Below, in pieces: positions 11,360-23,105 of a stretch of 64,000 bases of DNA (its first letter is position 1; the number at the start of each line of letters is the position of its first letter). Made by a program: the position numbers and the translations under genes. The DNA lies in contig CM060484.1 in the NCBI GenBank assembly GCA_030544235.1, forward strand, positions 6,610,031 to 6,674,030, read 5' to 3'. Source of the DNA: Lepturacanthus savala. Taxonomy: Eukaryota > Chordata > Actinopteri > Scombriformes > Trichiuridae. The notes under the pieces are model-generated. The model was not told the DNA's origin, did not search any database, and was given only the letters and a program-made list of their open reading frames with translations.

Positions 11360-12480
11360 CAAACACTTCTGGAAGTCTGGAGGTTTTTGCATGTCTTTGT
11401 CAAACCAACTCTGTTGAAGTTGGTTTGGAAAAGGAAATGCATGTCGGATATGTGTGAAGAGCGTCTGTACATCTTATTTTTTTAACATTAGTAGTGCTTT
11501 GTGGAAGCTCGAAACTTTGTAGAAATAACAAAAAGTGTTGCAGAGTGACAGACAGAACAACATAAATGAAAAAATACAAAAAAAGGAATGAACAGAGAGA
11601 AACTAAATGCAGAAACCAAACCATTTTTTTACACACTGTCCTTCACACTAGCTCAATTCACAAAACAGCAGCCGTTTCTTGCAGGCACCAGCTTGTTGAT
11701 GACCAAGGCTACATTCGTGTTTCATATACTTCAGTAGCATCTATTTATTTGCCTGCTTTGCATTTTCATGTATTTAAAGTCTAATTGGCAATGAAATTGC
11801 TCTCTTACCTTCTTCTCTTTTCTCACTTCTCTTCCACGTAGTCGATATTTATGGCCTATGTATTGGATTGCAGAAGCATTATGTCAATGCACTGAGAATA
11901 TTATTGATCTCATCAAATGTATGCTCATATTGTTGCATGGGCTTGTAGTTAGTTCACAAAACAGCATCCTGTGGCCCTCTATCTGACCTGGAAGGTAATA
12001 TCTGAGGCTTCTGGCTGGTCCGAGGGTTAAATATAAAGTAACTGCTGTCGGTTTTTATGCTCCTAACTGCAGGGATTCTTCGCCAGATGGTTTTATATGG
12101 GGCTCTGTTTGAGAGCAGATTTATTATTTGGCATAAAATGTTTGTCCAAGAAAAAGAAATCAACCCCAAACCCTGAAATATAACCCGGCATGGCACAAAA
12201 TGAACAAAATAATACCTCAATCCAGAGTTGTTAAGATTCCAAGGTTCGTTTTCGTGGAAATGGGACTTGATGGATTTTTGCTTAAGTTGCACCGATGATG
12301 CCAGCGAGCTACGCTACAGTCTCACACCCAACGCTTGTCCCATTTATAGTGTTTTTATCCCTCGATGGGGAAAATCCTTAAAATAATCTTTAAAAAGAGA
12401 ATGACGTATACAGTATGAGAGGGACACGAGACACAAGAGTGGAGCTTGAGGACAGAGTGATAGAGGGAACAAGGGTGAAA
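11360..12480. other. Unique sequence, no feature
   Basis: Mixed-composition DNA without a recognisable repeat. Open frames of up to 112 codons (minus strand, 11954-12292) have no domain and no flanking splice sites that I trust. Confidence 0.4.
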
Positions 12481-12492
12481 ATGAATAAAGTG

Positions 12493-12764
12493 GTGTGTGT
12501 ATGTGTGTGTGTGTGTGTGTTTGTGCATATTGGAGGAGGAGGGGGGGCTCCCCTGTCAGTCTTCATATCCATCAAAGGCTGCATCCCATTCACAGCAACA
12601 TGACAGAGACGTAAAGCAATCTGACCAGCCCAAAAGCATTTAATTTTGAAATGGCTGCCCAATGAATCGCCATTCAGATGAACAGGGAGCCGCGCATATG
12701 CACACAAATGATTTTGCATGCATGCACTCGAGAGTGCACGCGTACACACACACACACACACATA
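12493..12764. repeat. Convergent (TG)n and (AC)n microsatellites
   Basis: A TG array at 12493-12521 and an AC array at 12744-12763 form an inverted pair around about 220 bases of complex sequence. Confidence 0.85.
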
Positions 12765-13570
12765 CAGGCATCTCACTATCTATTACCTCAACCCACCACA
12801 GACACACACACAGACACACAGCCTCGGGGGAAAAGAGGAAATGTCTTTTTTTTTTTTTTTTGAGGATTGAATACAGCGGGATGAGCTTCGCCACTTTAAC
12901 CTTACATATGCAAAATCCGGCGCTGTGTATTCATGCAGACAGACACAAAACAGCCGCCACAATCAAAAATGTCATTTCCCTGCCAGTGACACCGTCTCCG
13001 CTCTCATCTGCCGGGAACAAAATGCTCCCACTGCCACCAGCAAGTTTCATCACCATTCTAAACAGAAAAAAATATGTGCTAAAAAAGTTATATTAAAAAA
13101 GGTTGTATTATTCTTTTTTTTCTATTTTTTAACTTTAGGATTTATTTTTATTTTACTGTTGTTTTTTTTATTTATTTTCCGCATTTCATTGCTTTGTACT
13201 TGTGACATGTGCAATTACAATAATCCAATCGAAATTTTACTGAATTTTATAAAGGCTTTTATTCTGAAATTGTGGATATATACCTATCACAGTTAAAGTC
13301 CTCTTGAAAATTCTTTTTAGTTCTTTTAAATCAAGTCCCTTATTTAAGTATATTTGCCCCCAAAAATTACAGTTCCTTTGTATTTTTATATTATAATCAG
13401 ATCAAAATCAGATCACGGTAAAAAGAAAAAAAACCCACAATATTCATTATCTCCCCAACAGCAGTTTCAACCAATAGTATCGTCACTTCCACCTGTCAAT
13501 CAAGGTGAGGGGAAGATAAAAAGTTTTGTCCCGCCTTTCATACTGGAAAGATGTCAGAAGGATGTTTAAA
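12765..13570. other. AT-rich spacer
   Basis: A CA-rich degenerate stretch and a T19-like run near 12845 precede mixed sequence up to about 13060. Strongly AT-rich DNA follows (13060-13440). No gene is recognised. Confidence 0.4.
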
Positions 13571-13819
13571 TTAAAAAAAAAAAGTTAAAATATTGATTGA
13601 TTGATGAATAATGATTCTTAACATCTGCTCCTTTACCTGCAAATCCCAAATATCTGAATATGCAAACATATTTCATTTTGTTGCTGGGCGCCAGATGCTT
13701 CTCACTTAATTGAAAAGTCTAGTTTCTACACATCTGTCTTCTCCTCTACCTGAACTCCATGAAAAAAAAAAACAATCACTCCTCCAGACACTTCAGTCTC
13801 CTTTCCCCCCTCTCCATCT

Positions 13820-14030
13820 CTTAAAGGAGAGTAACAAAATTGAGAGTCATTTTGTGCTGTCGATCCGCATTACACGCAAAGACCGAGGCAGACGCTGCCA
13901 AAACTCCGTCTGATAAACAAGCTCCTGCTGAGTTCAACTGACTTTTGTTTAAGCCTGGATCTGCTTGTAATTGGGCAGCATCAGTCAAGCAGCCACAGAA
14001 ACTTCCACCAGGGAAACACTTATTTGTACA
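13820..14030. promoter_or_regulatory. Candidate regulatory island
   Basis: Complex, balanced sequence with scattered CpGs (near 13862, 13884 and 13907) and a TGTAATTGGG element near 13966. It sits just upstream of a MITE. Enhancer identity is inference. Confidence 0.25.
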
Positions 14031-14182
14031 ACACATTTCATTCTAGGAGAGATACAATACGCTTTCAAGAGTGAAAAAACAAATATGTATACCATACAGA
14101 AAGGGGATATTTTAAGTAGATCAGAGCATTGCTGTACTCTAAGCAATAGGTTTTTCTACATCTACGTTTTACTTATGATATG

Positions 14183-14675
14183 TACACTATAGTTCAAAAG
14201 TTTGGGGTCACCCAGACAATTTGGGGTTTTCCACTTTTATTTACCACGATGTGTTGTGAAATGAATAGAACATATAGACATTGACAAGGTTAGAAATAAT
14301 GATTTGTGACCCCACAATTTGATACTCCAGATACTCAACCTGCTCAAAGGAAGGTCAGTTTTCTAGCTTCTCTAAGCAGCTAAACTGTTTTCAGCTGTGC
14401 TAACATGATTACACAAGGGTTTTCTAATCATCCATTAACCTTCTGACGCAATGGGCAAACACATTGTACCATTAGAACACTGGAGTGATAGTTGCTGGAA
14501 ATGGGGCCTCTATGCACCTATGTAGATATTGATGCACCAAAAAAACAGACACTTGCAGCAAGAATGTAGCAAGAGTGTATTCCTGATTACTTTTAACGTT
14601 ATCTTCATTGAAAAGAACAGTGCTTTTCATTCAAAAATAAGGATATTTGACCCCAAACTTTTGAACGGTAGTGTA
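14183..14675 (+). mobile_element. Tc1/mariner-like MITE, full-length copy
   Basis: The termini are inverted repeats. The left end reads TTCAAAAGTTTGGGGTCA and the right end TGACCCCAAACTTTTGAA, with TACACTA... and ...TAGTGTA at the tips, consistent with a TA target. The element is about 493 bases with no transposase frame, so it is non-autonomous. The same family recurs at 24116, 39351, 39826, 54585 and 56333. The superfamily is inferred from TA tips and my recollection of fish elements. Confidence 0.75.
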
Positions 14676-14698
14676 TATATTAAATACTCAGTAAGTAC

Positions 14699-14903
14699 AG
14701 ACTGAAGTGAAAATGTCTTGTCCTGATTTGGGTTAATTTGGTCTTGGTTTGACAAAAGAAGAGTGAAATTTTCTTAAAAGATTTTAATGATTAAAGTCAA
14801 GAAAAAACTTGAAATATGCACAATTATCATGCAATAAGATAATTCTACTAATATTAGAATATAATAGATATTTTCACTTGGTAAGATTTCAGTTTTAGCA
14901 GTG
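14699..14903. mobile_element. hAT-like MITE (CACTGCAAAAA family), diverged copy
   Basis: It ends GTAAGATTTCAGTTTTAGCAGTG. That is the complement of the CACTGCAAAAACTGAAATCTTAC start I associate with a common teleost MITE. Internal blocks AAGTCAAGAAAAAACTTGAAAT and GCAATAAGATAATTCTACT match the copies at 19112 and 25714. The left end is degraded. Confidence 0.55.
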
Positions 14904-15030
14904 CTATTCTGAACACGGGGAAAACCTCATTATTGAATGGAAAATACCACTTGCATAGTCTGAGGCAACACACTCTTTTACAGGTACATATAAACACACA
15001 GCCATATACGCAGTACACATATCCGCAGAA

Positions 15031-15036
15031 GTGCAC

Positions 15037-15074
<38 letters not shown>
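15031..15074. repeat. (CA)n microsatellite
   Basis: About 20 CA units after a short CG-interrupted start. Confidence 0.95.
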
Positions 15075-15077
<3 letters not shown>

Positions 15078-15299
15078 AAACACAATGCTGCATAATTGGA
15101 TTCAAGGCATGCTCTTCATGCTCTACCTTTGGGGAAAAAAAATGACCTGAAAACTGTTGTTACCGCTAGCCAGATGATGTTAGCTTTTAGCAGCATTGTG
15201 TTGCACACAATGAGGCCACTAGCATCAGGTGTGTGTGGCTGATAGCCAATACTGAGATCAAAAGACGTATTTCAGTGTGTCTTAATTGAATTGAGAAGC

Positions 15300-15630
15300 G
15301 TCTGCAACAGGATTGAATCTCAACTATTTGTGCATGCGTGCGTGTGTGTGTCTTTACTGTAATTTGTGTGTTAGGTGATTGGTTTCGGTGTGTGTATGCG
15401 TGGGTTTGGAGTGCATGCGAGTGTGTGTGTGTGTGTGTCCGCCTGTTAATTGAATTGGGTGTCCTTAAAAGTCTGAGAGGTGCGTGTAACGGAGCGCGTT
15501 GTCACGGTACACCTGTGGCAGCGAGAAGGCGGCTAATTGTGTGTGTGGAGGCGCCGGTGGAGTGTGTTTGATGTGAAGTTTCGACACCTCCCAAGTGTCT
15601 CACTCACACACACACACACACACACACTTT
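15300..15630. repeat. Degenerate TG-rich tract and (CA)n array
   Basis: TGTG-rich sequence at 15333-15438 includes a pure TG run at 15421-15438. A CA array lies at 15604-15627. The sequence between (15480-15570) is CpG-rich by the standard of this window (for example GGAGCGCGTTGTCACGG) and could be regulatory, but nothing else supports that. Confidence 0.6.
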
Positions 15631-15839
15631 CAACAACAGAACACTTGGAATTCATTTATTTTTTTTCAAACACCTCTTCTTAAATTCAAATCAACTAATT
15701 ACATGAGCAATACATCTTTTTTTTTCCTATTTCTATTTACGATGGCTCAAATTTCTCACTCTGACAAGCCAAAAAAGTAGATTACATTTTTTTTTCCAAT
15801 TCTTTCATTTCATCATTAACTGGACATTTCTGAAAAAAA

Positions 15840-16250
15840 AGGAGAGACGTAGCGCTTTAGAAAATTTGATCCGAGAGGGATTTTCTGTCGCATTTCGGGT
15901 GTGTTTTTAAAAGGGGCTTGACTCCACTAAGTAGGGCCGCTAGATGCGTTATCCCACAATTCAATGTCCCAATTCCTAGAGACTTTGAACACTCATATAT
16001 TTGGGGCAGCGGTGGGGGGGAATAAACATGAAATAAAAGGCTATTAAAGGGGACTAGGTTTCTTTCTTTCATCTCTGTGCTCTGTTTCTCTCTAAATCCT
16101 TCCTTTCCTCAATTAGGAAATGAAAACTGCGATCGTCTTAAGTGGCGAGAGATTACTCTCCGACCCTAATGTGCATCATAGGGTAATTCACAACAGCGTA
16201 ATACCCCACTTTTACCATAATTAAGAAAATTCAATTCACTTATGAATTTT
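15840..16250. promoter_or_regulatory. Candidate regulatory island
   Basis: Non-repetitive, moderately CpG-containing sequence (CGTAGCGC, GTCGCATTTCGGG, CTTAAGTGGCGAG) between T-rich spacers. No open frame or repeat is seen. The call is inference. Confidence 0.25.
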
Positions 16251-16259
16251 AAACCATCT

Positions 16260-17366
16260 TATGGATCTTCAGCTATTTTCTCCGTTTCGGAGACAAACAC
16301 TATACAGATATAACTCCTGCAACTAAGACAAAGTCGTAAAGTGCATTGATGTGAAAAGCTTTGTGAATGTTAGAGAGTACATTAATGGTATAAGGTCTGG
16401 CCTTAGCAATAAATGGGAGAATTTAACTGATTCTTATGTTTCCTCTATTGTTGGTGTATTTGTTGCTCAGGCTGTTCTCAGTCACTGTTCCTACTTATTT
16501 GTATAGAAGGTAAAGCATTTCTTGGTACAAAAGGGGCATAAGTGGCATTTTCAGAGTTTTACACAATAGCTAAAATAGAATTTTCATTGATTATGATTAT
16601 TTAATCTATAGGCCTATGTGTTAAGGAATAGGCCCTCAACATATCCTGTGAAATGAGACCAATAATTAGCCATAGATCCTCTTTATATGATGTTAATTGT
16701 CCTCATTTGTATGTGGAGGTTTTGGTGGCAGTTAGAAATATATAGATAAATTTGCATAAGTAACATCAGAGCACTACTCAAGCCACAAGTTTACAGCTGT
16801 CTGTCAGGATGTAGCAGCAGGTATCACTGAAAGTTACTGTTTGTTTTTAAAGATGTATACTGATGAATACTGATACAAGCCCACATTAACTATTTCCTTT
16901 TGTTCCTTCCTTCTTCTGTTGCACATCCTCCAGAAGACAAACACTATTATTTAAGCCTGTCAGCTGCACTGAGGAAGGGAAGTTCTCCTTCTTCTTTCGA
17001 ATTAATAAATTAAAATAAAATCAGCGTATGTGTGTATGTGTGCAGTAGGAGAGGTCTGGTGCTCCATATGTTCCATCCCCCCCTATGGAGCACAGGAACC
17101 CCTCCATCACCCATCATCTCCTCTACACACACACACACACACACTTACACATTTATACTACTACTTAGGAGGACATTCATTGACAAAACTCTTCATTTTT
17201 GGATACTAGAGGTTGTGTATGTCCAGTTAATTTGGGGACGTGAGCCTTGATCTTTCCTGGCTGAGAATAATGTGTGTGTTGTCTTAAAAATCAAACAATC
17301 TGCCCCCAAAAACAATGAACAATTGAATCAAGCTCATATCTTATATTGACGTTAAACTATTTTTTA
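16260..17366. other. Unique sequence, no gene
   Basis: AT-rich DNA with a short CA array near 17128-17150. No recognisable repeat or exon. Confidence 0.4.
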
Positions 17367-17594
17367 AAGTTTGACACTAGTGTCTGCCATGTCATGTTTA
17401 TGACAGCTTATTTTCTCTTAGTTTTTGTCAAGTTGTCATGACAAAGACATGTCAAAGAATGTCAACTGCATCAAAAGTGACATAATTTACAGAATGACAC
17501 TTAACGACAACTGTCATAAGCATTCGTTAATGTTCATGACAGGTGCCATGTCATCATGACAGTTTTATGAACCCCCATTCAAATAAAGTCTTAT
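17367..17594. mobile_element. Short repeat rich in TGTCATGACA palindromes
   Basis: The motif GTCATG or its complement CATGAC recurs many times (TGCCATGTCATG, TTGTCATGACAAAG, CATGTCATCATGACAG). The end reads CCATTCAAATAAAGTCTTA. I recognise this layout as a small non-autonomous element common in fish. Exact ends and superfamily are uncertain. Confidence 0.55.
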
Positions 17595-17599
17595 AAGAT

Positions 17600-18110
17600 A
17601 TTCCATGGTTATTATCATTTATAGCAGGATAACTAAAAGATAGGCCTGGGGCTTAAGTGGTTAAGGCAATTTCATAATTCCACGATGGGCATTAATGGAT
17701 TAAAATAGTCAACAAATATTACTAGTAATAAAACATCTTACATTTGTATACCTTATAAAGAGAAGATATGTAGATAAGAAAATAGTGTGTGTGCGTGTGT
17801 GTGTGTTATGAGAGGTGGTCAGAAGTGTTTAGGAGAACAGTGGGTTCCTCATCCCCAGGGGCTAAAAGAGCCAATGATAGCCTTTCTGCTGCTGCTTAGC
17901 TGATAACACATAGCACTACCACCTAATGTCCTCTCTCTCTTTCTCTCCCTCTCTTTCTCTCACACTTTCCCCCCTTCACCATCTCACTTTACTATCAACA
18001 CCCGCTCGCCTGCCTCCTCTCCCCTCGTCTCTACTGATCTGTCTCGCTCTCCATTTATTTCCCCCCGGCCTTCTCTCGGTCTCTCCGCCACTCTTGTCTG
18101 CAGGAATGAA
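17600..18110. other. Spacer with TG and CT low complexity
   Basis: A short TG array (17788-17806) and a pyrimidine-rich stretch of CTCTCT and CCCCTTC (17930-18100). The Ser/Pro/Leu open frame here is a product of that composition. Confidence 0.5.
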
Positions 18111-18720
18111 TCAGACGTAAGAGGCCAAACAAGATTTTCAACCCATTGCTTTTGATTAAGTGACTTAACACAGAGGTCTGCGGCCCGGCAATATCACTAA
18201 TGGTCCGGAGAAAGAGAGATAGTGTTCGGGGGAAACGGAGAGAGACGGAGGGGCAGGGGAGAGACACGCAGAGAAATACAGACGTGGGCTAAAGTCTCCC
18301 ACAGGTAGCACCATTATCCCCGGCTAAAGTAGAGAGTGATTATGAACTTAAAAGGAGCTTTGCGCCCGTAGCTTTCCGAACAGCAAGTTTAGTTGGAGAA
18401 TTCCGATTAAGCTAGATTTAGATTCGTGGAAATGCCTTTTTACGCAGAGGAGACAAACAACGGTTTGCTGTCAGCACACAGCTATTGGCTGCATATTTGT
18501 TTAAAGAGGGCTCCTTTTCTTCTTTTTTTTTTTCTCATACAAAAAGAGGCACAGAGGCACGTAGTTTCCAATCAGAAAGTGCCTGTGTTGCTTTTGTTTG
18601 TCGCTTTTAAAACAAAATCGATTCACATAATGGCTTTAAAGCATGATGTGAGGAATTGTAAAAGTTCATAAACAGATGAACGTTCCTAAATTCCCTGTTT
18701 GGGTTTAACAGGCGGATGGT
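18110..18720. promoter_or_regulatory. Candidate regulatory island
   Basis: About 600 bases of complex sequence containing TTGATTAAGTGACTTAA (Nkx/homeodomain type), CGGCCCGG and GGCTGCATATTTG. A purine-rich patch lies at 18205-18275. No interspersed repeat is seen. It is among the longer island-like segments in the window; conservation remains to be tested. Confidence 0.33.
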
Positions 18721-18724
18721 TAAT

Positions 18725-19111
18725 TCTACAAATGTTGCTTTTAAAGAAATGCAAAAAAAAAGAGAGAAACCCATATGTCACTACTTATCTGATTTACTGC
18801 TGGATATCAAAACAATTTTGGGATATGATCCAAGTACCCCCCCCAAAACATGAAACATGGAAAACACATTTTTTATAATCATTTGTTTGCTTTTGGGTGA
18901 TTATTTCAAAACCAGGATTTTTTTTCTTCATTTTTTTATGGCATAAACAACATTTGCATGTTATTTGTTATTTTATCTGTTAAAGGATTGGTTTAGAGGA
19001 GATATTTGCTTTGTTACCAACCCTCTAAACTTGTTTTTCTACATGTAGCAAACTGTTTTTTTGTTCCCTTAAAGTCCCCTGTCAGTCAAAAATGTGTTGT
19101 TCTTATTTCCT
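18725..19111. other. AT-rich spacer, no feature
   Basis: A- and T-runs and AT-rich unique sequence only. Confidence 0.45.
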
Positions 19112-19357
19112 CACTGCAAAAAACTGTGAATATATATATTTTTTCATACAATTAATCCAATATTGAGTAGAATAAGAATTATCTTATTGCACTGGCAGAT
19201 CATTTTGCTTATTTCAAGTTTTTTCCTGATTTGTTAATTTGACATTAACATTAACGTTAATATTTTATTAAAACACCAATTGACTAGAAAAAATTCTAAT
19301 TCTACTCAATATCGGACTAATTGTACCAAAACCAAGATGTTTTCACTTTTTGCAGTG
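19112..19357. mobile_element. hAT-like MITE with intact CACTGCAAAAA termini
   Basis: Starts CACTGCAAAAA and ends TTTTTGCAGTG, an 11-base perfect terminal inverted repeat enclosing about 246 bases. Internal TCTACTCAATAT, ATCTTATTGCA and TTATTTCAAGTTTTTTCCTGA blocks match other copies. It has no transposase. The flanking 8-mers do not match, so the target duplication is lost or mutated. Confidence 0.7.
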
Positions 19358-20560
19358 GATGTTTGAGCTTCACTGGGCAGAATGATGCATGTGCACAGTT
19401 AGAAACTAAAAATTCATCTGATGAAGGTGAAAAGTTTCTCTGTAGCCACTGAAAATGAGATTTTTAAGAGACCTATAAACATGATTTGTGACTCATGTCA
19501 TTGTCCTTAAAGGAACCCTGCACCCTATCTTTTAGCCTCCATTAGACTGATCTTAAAGGAAATTTCTCACCACACAGCCAATGTGTTATAATGGAAGTGG
19601 ATGTGTTTGTCCCCTATAAAGTCGCCTGTGTGTGAAAACAAACGCTGCTGAAAAGCTCTGAAGGAAAGAGGTGGTGAACAGAGCCAGGCGCTGCTGGCTG
19701 CTGCTGTGGATTTTTGGAGTATCTTTGGGTTTGAATGAAACATTATGATAACAACCTGAGCCTGGCAGCGGTGAAAAATAACACAACATGCCCAATCTGC
19801 CCGCATTTATAGTGCATCAGCTGTAAAGTGGGCCGCGGGTCCTTTGTCAATACTTGATCAAATTAAGAAATTTCTGCTAAGATCATCCGAATAGAAACAG
19901 TTTTATAACAAACTGGGACTTTCTTCACTTGCAAAATAATCTTTTAGAATAAAATTATATAATGCCACAATTCAAACAGGACCAAAAAATGATTTGCCTC
20001 TCACCATTAACTACAGTACATACTTTTTCCCCTGGGGTCCACCAGAAGGGGTAGTACTTGTCTCTCTATTGTGGTAAATCTTCTATCTCATTAAAATGTG
20101 ACATGGAAACATGAAGCATAAAGTGCACGTACACTGAGAGCAAAGTATTGTAAAACGAAATTAAACATATTTGCATATTTTGTAGAATGTGTATTTTGTT
20201 AACGAGGGAAGAAGACTACATTTTTGGATTAAATATTTTTATGTCAAGCGGAACATTGTATATTTGTGTGTCTTAATTCATGTTTGGAGCGGATCTTTAA
20301 GTTTGGAAGAAAAAATAAACAAGCTTGATTGTTGCTTTCATGACGATGAACTTAAACTAAAATGGAAAATAATGCAGTTCCAGCATCATAAATGTCAGAT
20401 TTTGGGATGCGATGAGTTTGGAAAGACACCGGCGAGACATACCGTGACATATGAAGACCATTACAAGAGTTTGGCTGTTGTGAATTTCATCGCTTAAATG
20501 AGGCAACATACTGAAAATGACTGTTATTGCTTTGTGCACCAGTCACAGTTTCCAAGAAAC
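19358..20560. other. Unique sequence, no gene
   Basis: Mixed composition. An ATTTGCAT octamer occurs at 20169-20176. The 102-codon open frame at 20189-20497 (plus strand) is Lys/Val/Cys-rich without a domain that I recognise, and I do not call it a gene. Confidence 0.4.
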
Positions 20561-20564
20561 TAAG

Positions 20565-20860
20565 TATCCTCCCGGTGAGGTGTGTTTGTGCACATGTTGC
20601 GGGGAAACCATACGTGTGCAGGTGGGTGTGAATTTGCTTCCACCTGCATGTATGTTTGTGTACATGTGAGGTTGTGTGTGTGCTCCTCTCTGCACATTAG
20701 CGGTAATTATAGTCAGTAATAACCCTAACGAGGAGAGAGGGACAGGCTGCGTTCAGAGCAGCAATTACAAGTTAATCAGCTACCATGTTGTTGGGAGTAA
20801 TTAGGCAACGCTGTGAAGAGGATTTAGATCTCAGATATTTACTGCTGCAGTATGGGAGAG
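20565..20860. promoter_or_regulatory. Candidate regulatory island with repeated TAATTA
   Basis: TAATTA homeodomain cores at 20704-20709 and 20798-20803, with GTTAATCAG and CAATTACAAG between, lie in complex sequence directly 5' of a long TG array. Clustered homeodomain sites are typical of developmental enhancers; function is inferred. Confidence 0.38.
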
Positions 20861-20861
20861 G

Positions 20862-20898
20862 GTGTGTGTGTGTGTGTGTGCGTGTGTGTGTGTGTGTG

Positions 20899-20938
<40 letters not shown>

Positions 20939-20949
20939 TGTGTGTGTGC
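20862..20949. repeat. (TG)n microsatellite with CG interruptions
   Basis: An 88-base TG array broken by four CG steps, one of the longest in the window. Confidence 0.95.
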
Positions 20950-20959
20950 ATGATAATCT

Positions 20960-21390
20960 CTACAGTCTGACACTATGAAGTAGCTCTGCAATGGAATCTG
21001 AAACTTCTTCTGTTTAAAAACTTGTTATTCATCCAGTTTACACTGTAAACCTTTGCTGCAAAAGTACTTAAACATCAATATTGACCAGAGTTGAAAGTTA
21101 AACTTTCAAAGTTAAACTTTCTATACTTTCTATACTCTTATTGTATATGTTTTCTGGAGTTGTTGCGGTGGTAAATTTGAAAACGAATAATTTTGGATAA
21201 TTTTTTAAATTTCTGAAAATACAAATGTGCTGTAAATATGGTGGCTCAGCTTTGAACAATGACAGGATGAGTGCAACCTAACAAGCCTTTGCATGGCAAT
21301 TCCCATTTCTCATTCATAAAACAACTGTTAATATTAAAAAAAAAAAAAGAGAATGGAAAAAAACCCTATTTAATGGGATGCTTGTATTGT
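20960..21390. other. AT-rich spacer with small tandem motif
   Basis: AAAGTTAAACTTTC is directly repeated near 21096-21121 and CTATACTTT near 21120-21136. No gene is seen. Confidence 0.45.
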
Positions 21391-21399
21391 GATGCCAAC

Positions 21400-21790
21400 A
21401 GAGGTGAAGGGAGCTGGCCGGAGTCGGTCCACCACCAACGCTGGGGCCGTACTGTACACTGCAGCGTGGAGCTAATTAGGTGTTAACGTGTTTTGGCGTT
21501 GATCGCGTGTGCGAGGCCTTTAATTGTTTGACTGGGAGGAGGAAGCCGCGATTCAGCCCCCTGCCAAGTGCCATTTAGGCTGAGGTGCTAATAGCAGGGG
21601 TCTGACACTGATACACACACTTTAATTGTATATTGTGTTAATGAGACGCAGGGGAGAAGAGGGAGGAGGGGTGAGAGAGAGACAGACAGACACAGAGAGA
21701 GAGAGAGAGAGAGACAGACAGGGATCAGCCAATGACCTGTGTGATACAGAGAGACTGTTCTGACAGCTCATTGCCCAGTCCTGTCACCCC
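21400..21790. promoter_or_regulatory. Candidate regulatory island
   Basis: Complex GC-balanced sequence with TAATTA at 21473-21478, a GTTAACGTG element, CCTTTAATTG and GGTGCTAATAGC. It is followed by a GA/ACAG tract (21660-21720) and a complex tail. The mix of homeodomain cores and CpG-containing unique sequence suggests an enhancer, by inference only. Confidence 0.36.
21677..21715. repeat. (GA)n / (ACAG)n tract
   Basis: GAGAGA with ACAG units. Simple sequence. Confidence 0.85.
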
Positions 21791-22052
21791 TGCTGTGTGT
21801 GTGTGTGTGTATGCAGGAGTGTGTGTTATATGGAAGTGCGCATATTCTAAAAAACGTGTGATTAGATAATAACACACACTAAAATTATGCATCAAATTAC
21901 CATATTGATGTGTTGTGTGTACACATTTTCTCAGACATGAAAACTGTTTTTCTCAAATCTAAATGCAATCACTTAATAACGACCCATAGAAAATGACTGT
22001 TACAGTACTACTGGTAATTATGAATTACTTTTGTGTATTGTTTTCACAACCC

Positions 22053-22175
22053 ATTTGTCTGTCTGTGTGTTTACCTGTGAACAGGATTGCGGCAACGTGA
22101 AACTTGGTTGGAGGGTGTAAATTGGACAAAAATTTCAATTAATTTCAATCAATTTAATTTTGGGGCAGATCCCAC
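22053..22175. repeat. Old dispersed repeat fragment (GTGAAACTTGGTTGG...)
   Basis: The run TGTGAACAGGATTGCGGCAA, then GTGAAACTTGGTTGGAGGG, then TTTTGGGGCAGATCC matches in order a dispersed sequence that I remember from several fish genomes. The family name is unknown to me. It is diverged and truncated. Confidence 0.4.
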
Positions 22176-22419
22176 TTGCACAATTTGCACAATGGTTATT
22201 TTAGTATTTTAGTGTCTCCTGCTGGTCAATGGAATGTCAGTAGTTGAATGAGAAGTTGACAGAACTCCGCCCTGTTGATTCAGTGAGACACCGACCTAAT
22301 AGTTTGGGAAATGCCATATAATAAGCAGATTATGAGGTGACAGTCCCTTCTAAGCTTGTTGTTAACCTGCGTCTCAACAAGACTTATGACACAGAATAAA
22401 CCTCTAATACAAGTCTGAA

Positions 22420-23105
22420 AGGGATAGTTCAACATTTTTGAAAATTCACCCATAATCTCCATAGTCATAGCAATAGGTGCTGTTTCCAGACCAGTGGTGC
22501 AGAGGTTCTATGCTACTACTACATGGCTAATGGTATTTTTTGGTTTCCCTCATCAAACTCAGCAAATACACAATCGGGCAACTTCCAAACACTTTGGTGG
22601 ACGAGTTGTGACCTGCACATTCACCACGCTATGAGATAATGACGGAATGTTAAGGGACAGAACTGTCTTCGAGGTAAACGTAAAGCCGGATTTCATAATC
22701 CAGACGCGGCTCTGTAAACAAAACAAGTATGGCATCGCCGGCGCTGCCTGAGGTGCTCACGCTGTGCCCCCCTCCACAGCTGCTGAGTCAGAAACAATCG
22801 GTAAAGGCTAAACATACGAGAAGAGATTTCAGGCAATAACATTAGCATTATAAGTTCTAGCGCTCTCTGATTACTGGGCTCGTTAGCTTCTGTCTTTTCT
22901 AAATAATTAGAAAGGCGAAGAACACTGAGTAACATCCCTGCCAGCCTTTTTTTCATCACTAATCTTTGGTTTAGATGCTCCACTTAGTTCTTATTGCTTT
23001 ATGTTTGCTTTGTAGTTTTTTCTTCTTCTACTGTTTTGGATGCTGTGTTCTCAGATTGACCTGTGACCCCCAGACTACACATTTAGCACCCCCTGTTGGC
23101 CACTA
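22420..23105 (-). repeat. Probable transposon-derived segment with open frame
   Basis: It begins with AAAGGGATAGTTCAACATTTT, a start common to fish repeats, and ends with AGCACCCCCTGTTGGCCAC, another frequent repeat edge. Between them the minus strand is open for 96 codons from 22983 to 22693. The first codon is GTG, directly preceded in frame by TAA. The protein is Leu/Arg-rich and matches no domain that I recognise. I read it as a decayed transposon exon, not a host gene. The boundaries are soft. Confidence 0.35.

Noticed and set aside
11954..12292. A 112-codon minus-strand frame
   Set aside because: No domain, no codon evidence and no supporting context; compatible with chance.
19100..19370. 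An 8-bp target duplication around the 19112 MITE
   Set aside because: The flanking 8-mers (TATTTCCT-type and GATGTTTG) do not match, so it is not claimed.
20189..20497. A 102-codon plus-strand frame without simple sequence
   Set aside because: No recognisable domain, no splice context and AT-rich codons. A frame of this length is expected by chance in 64 kb.
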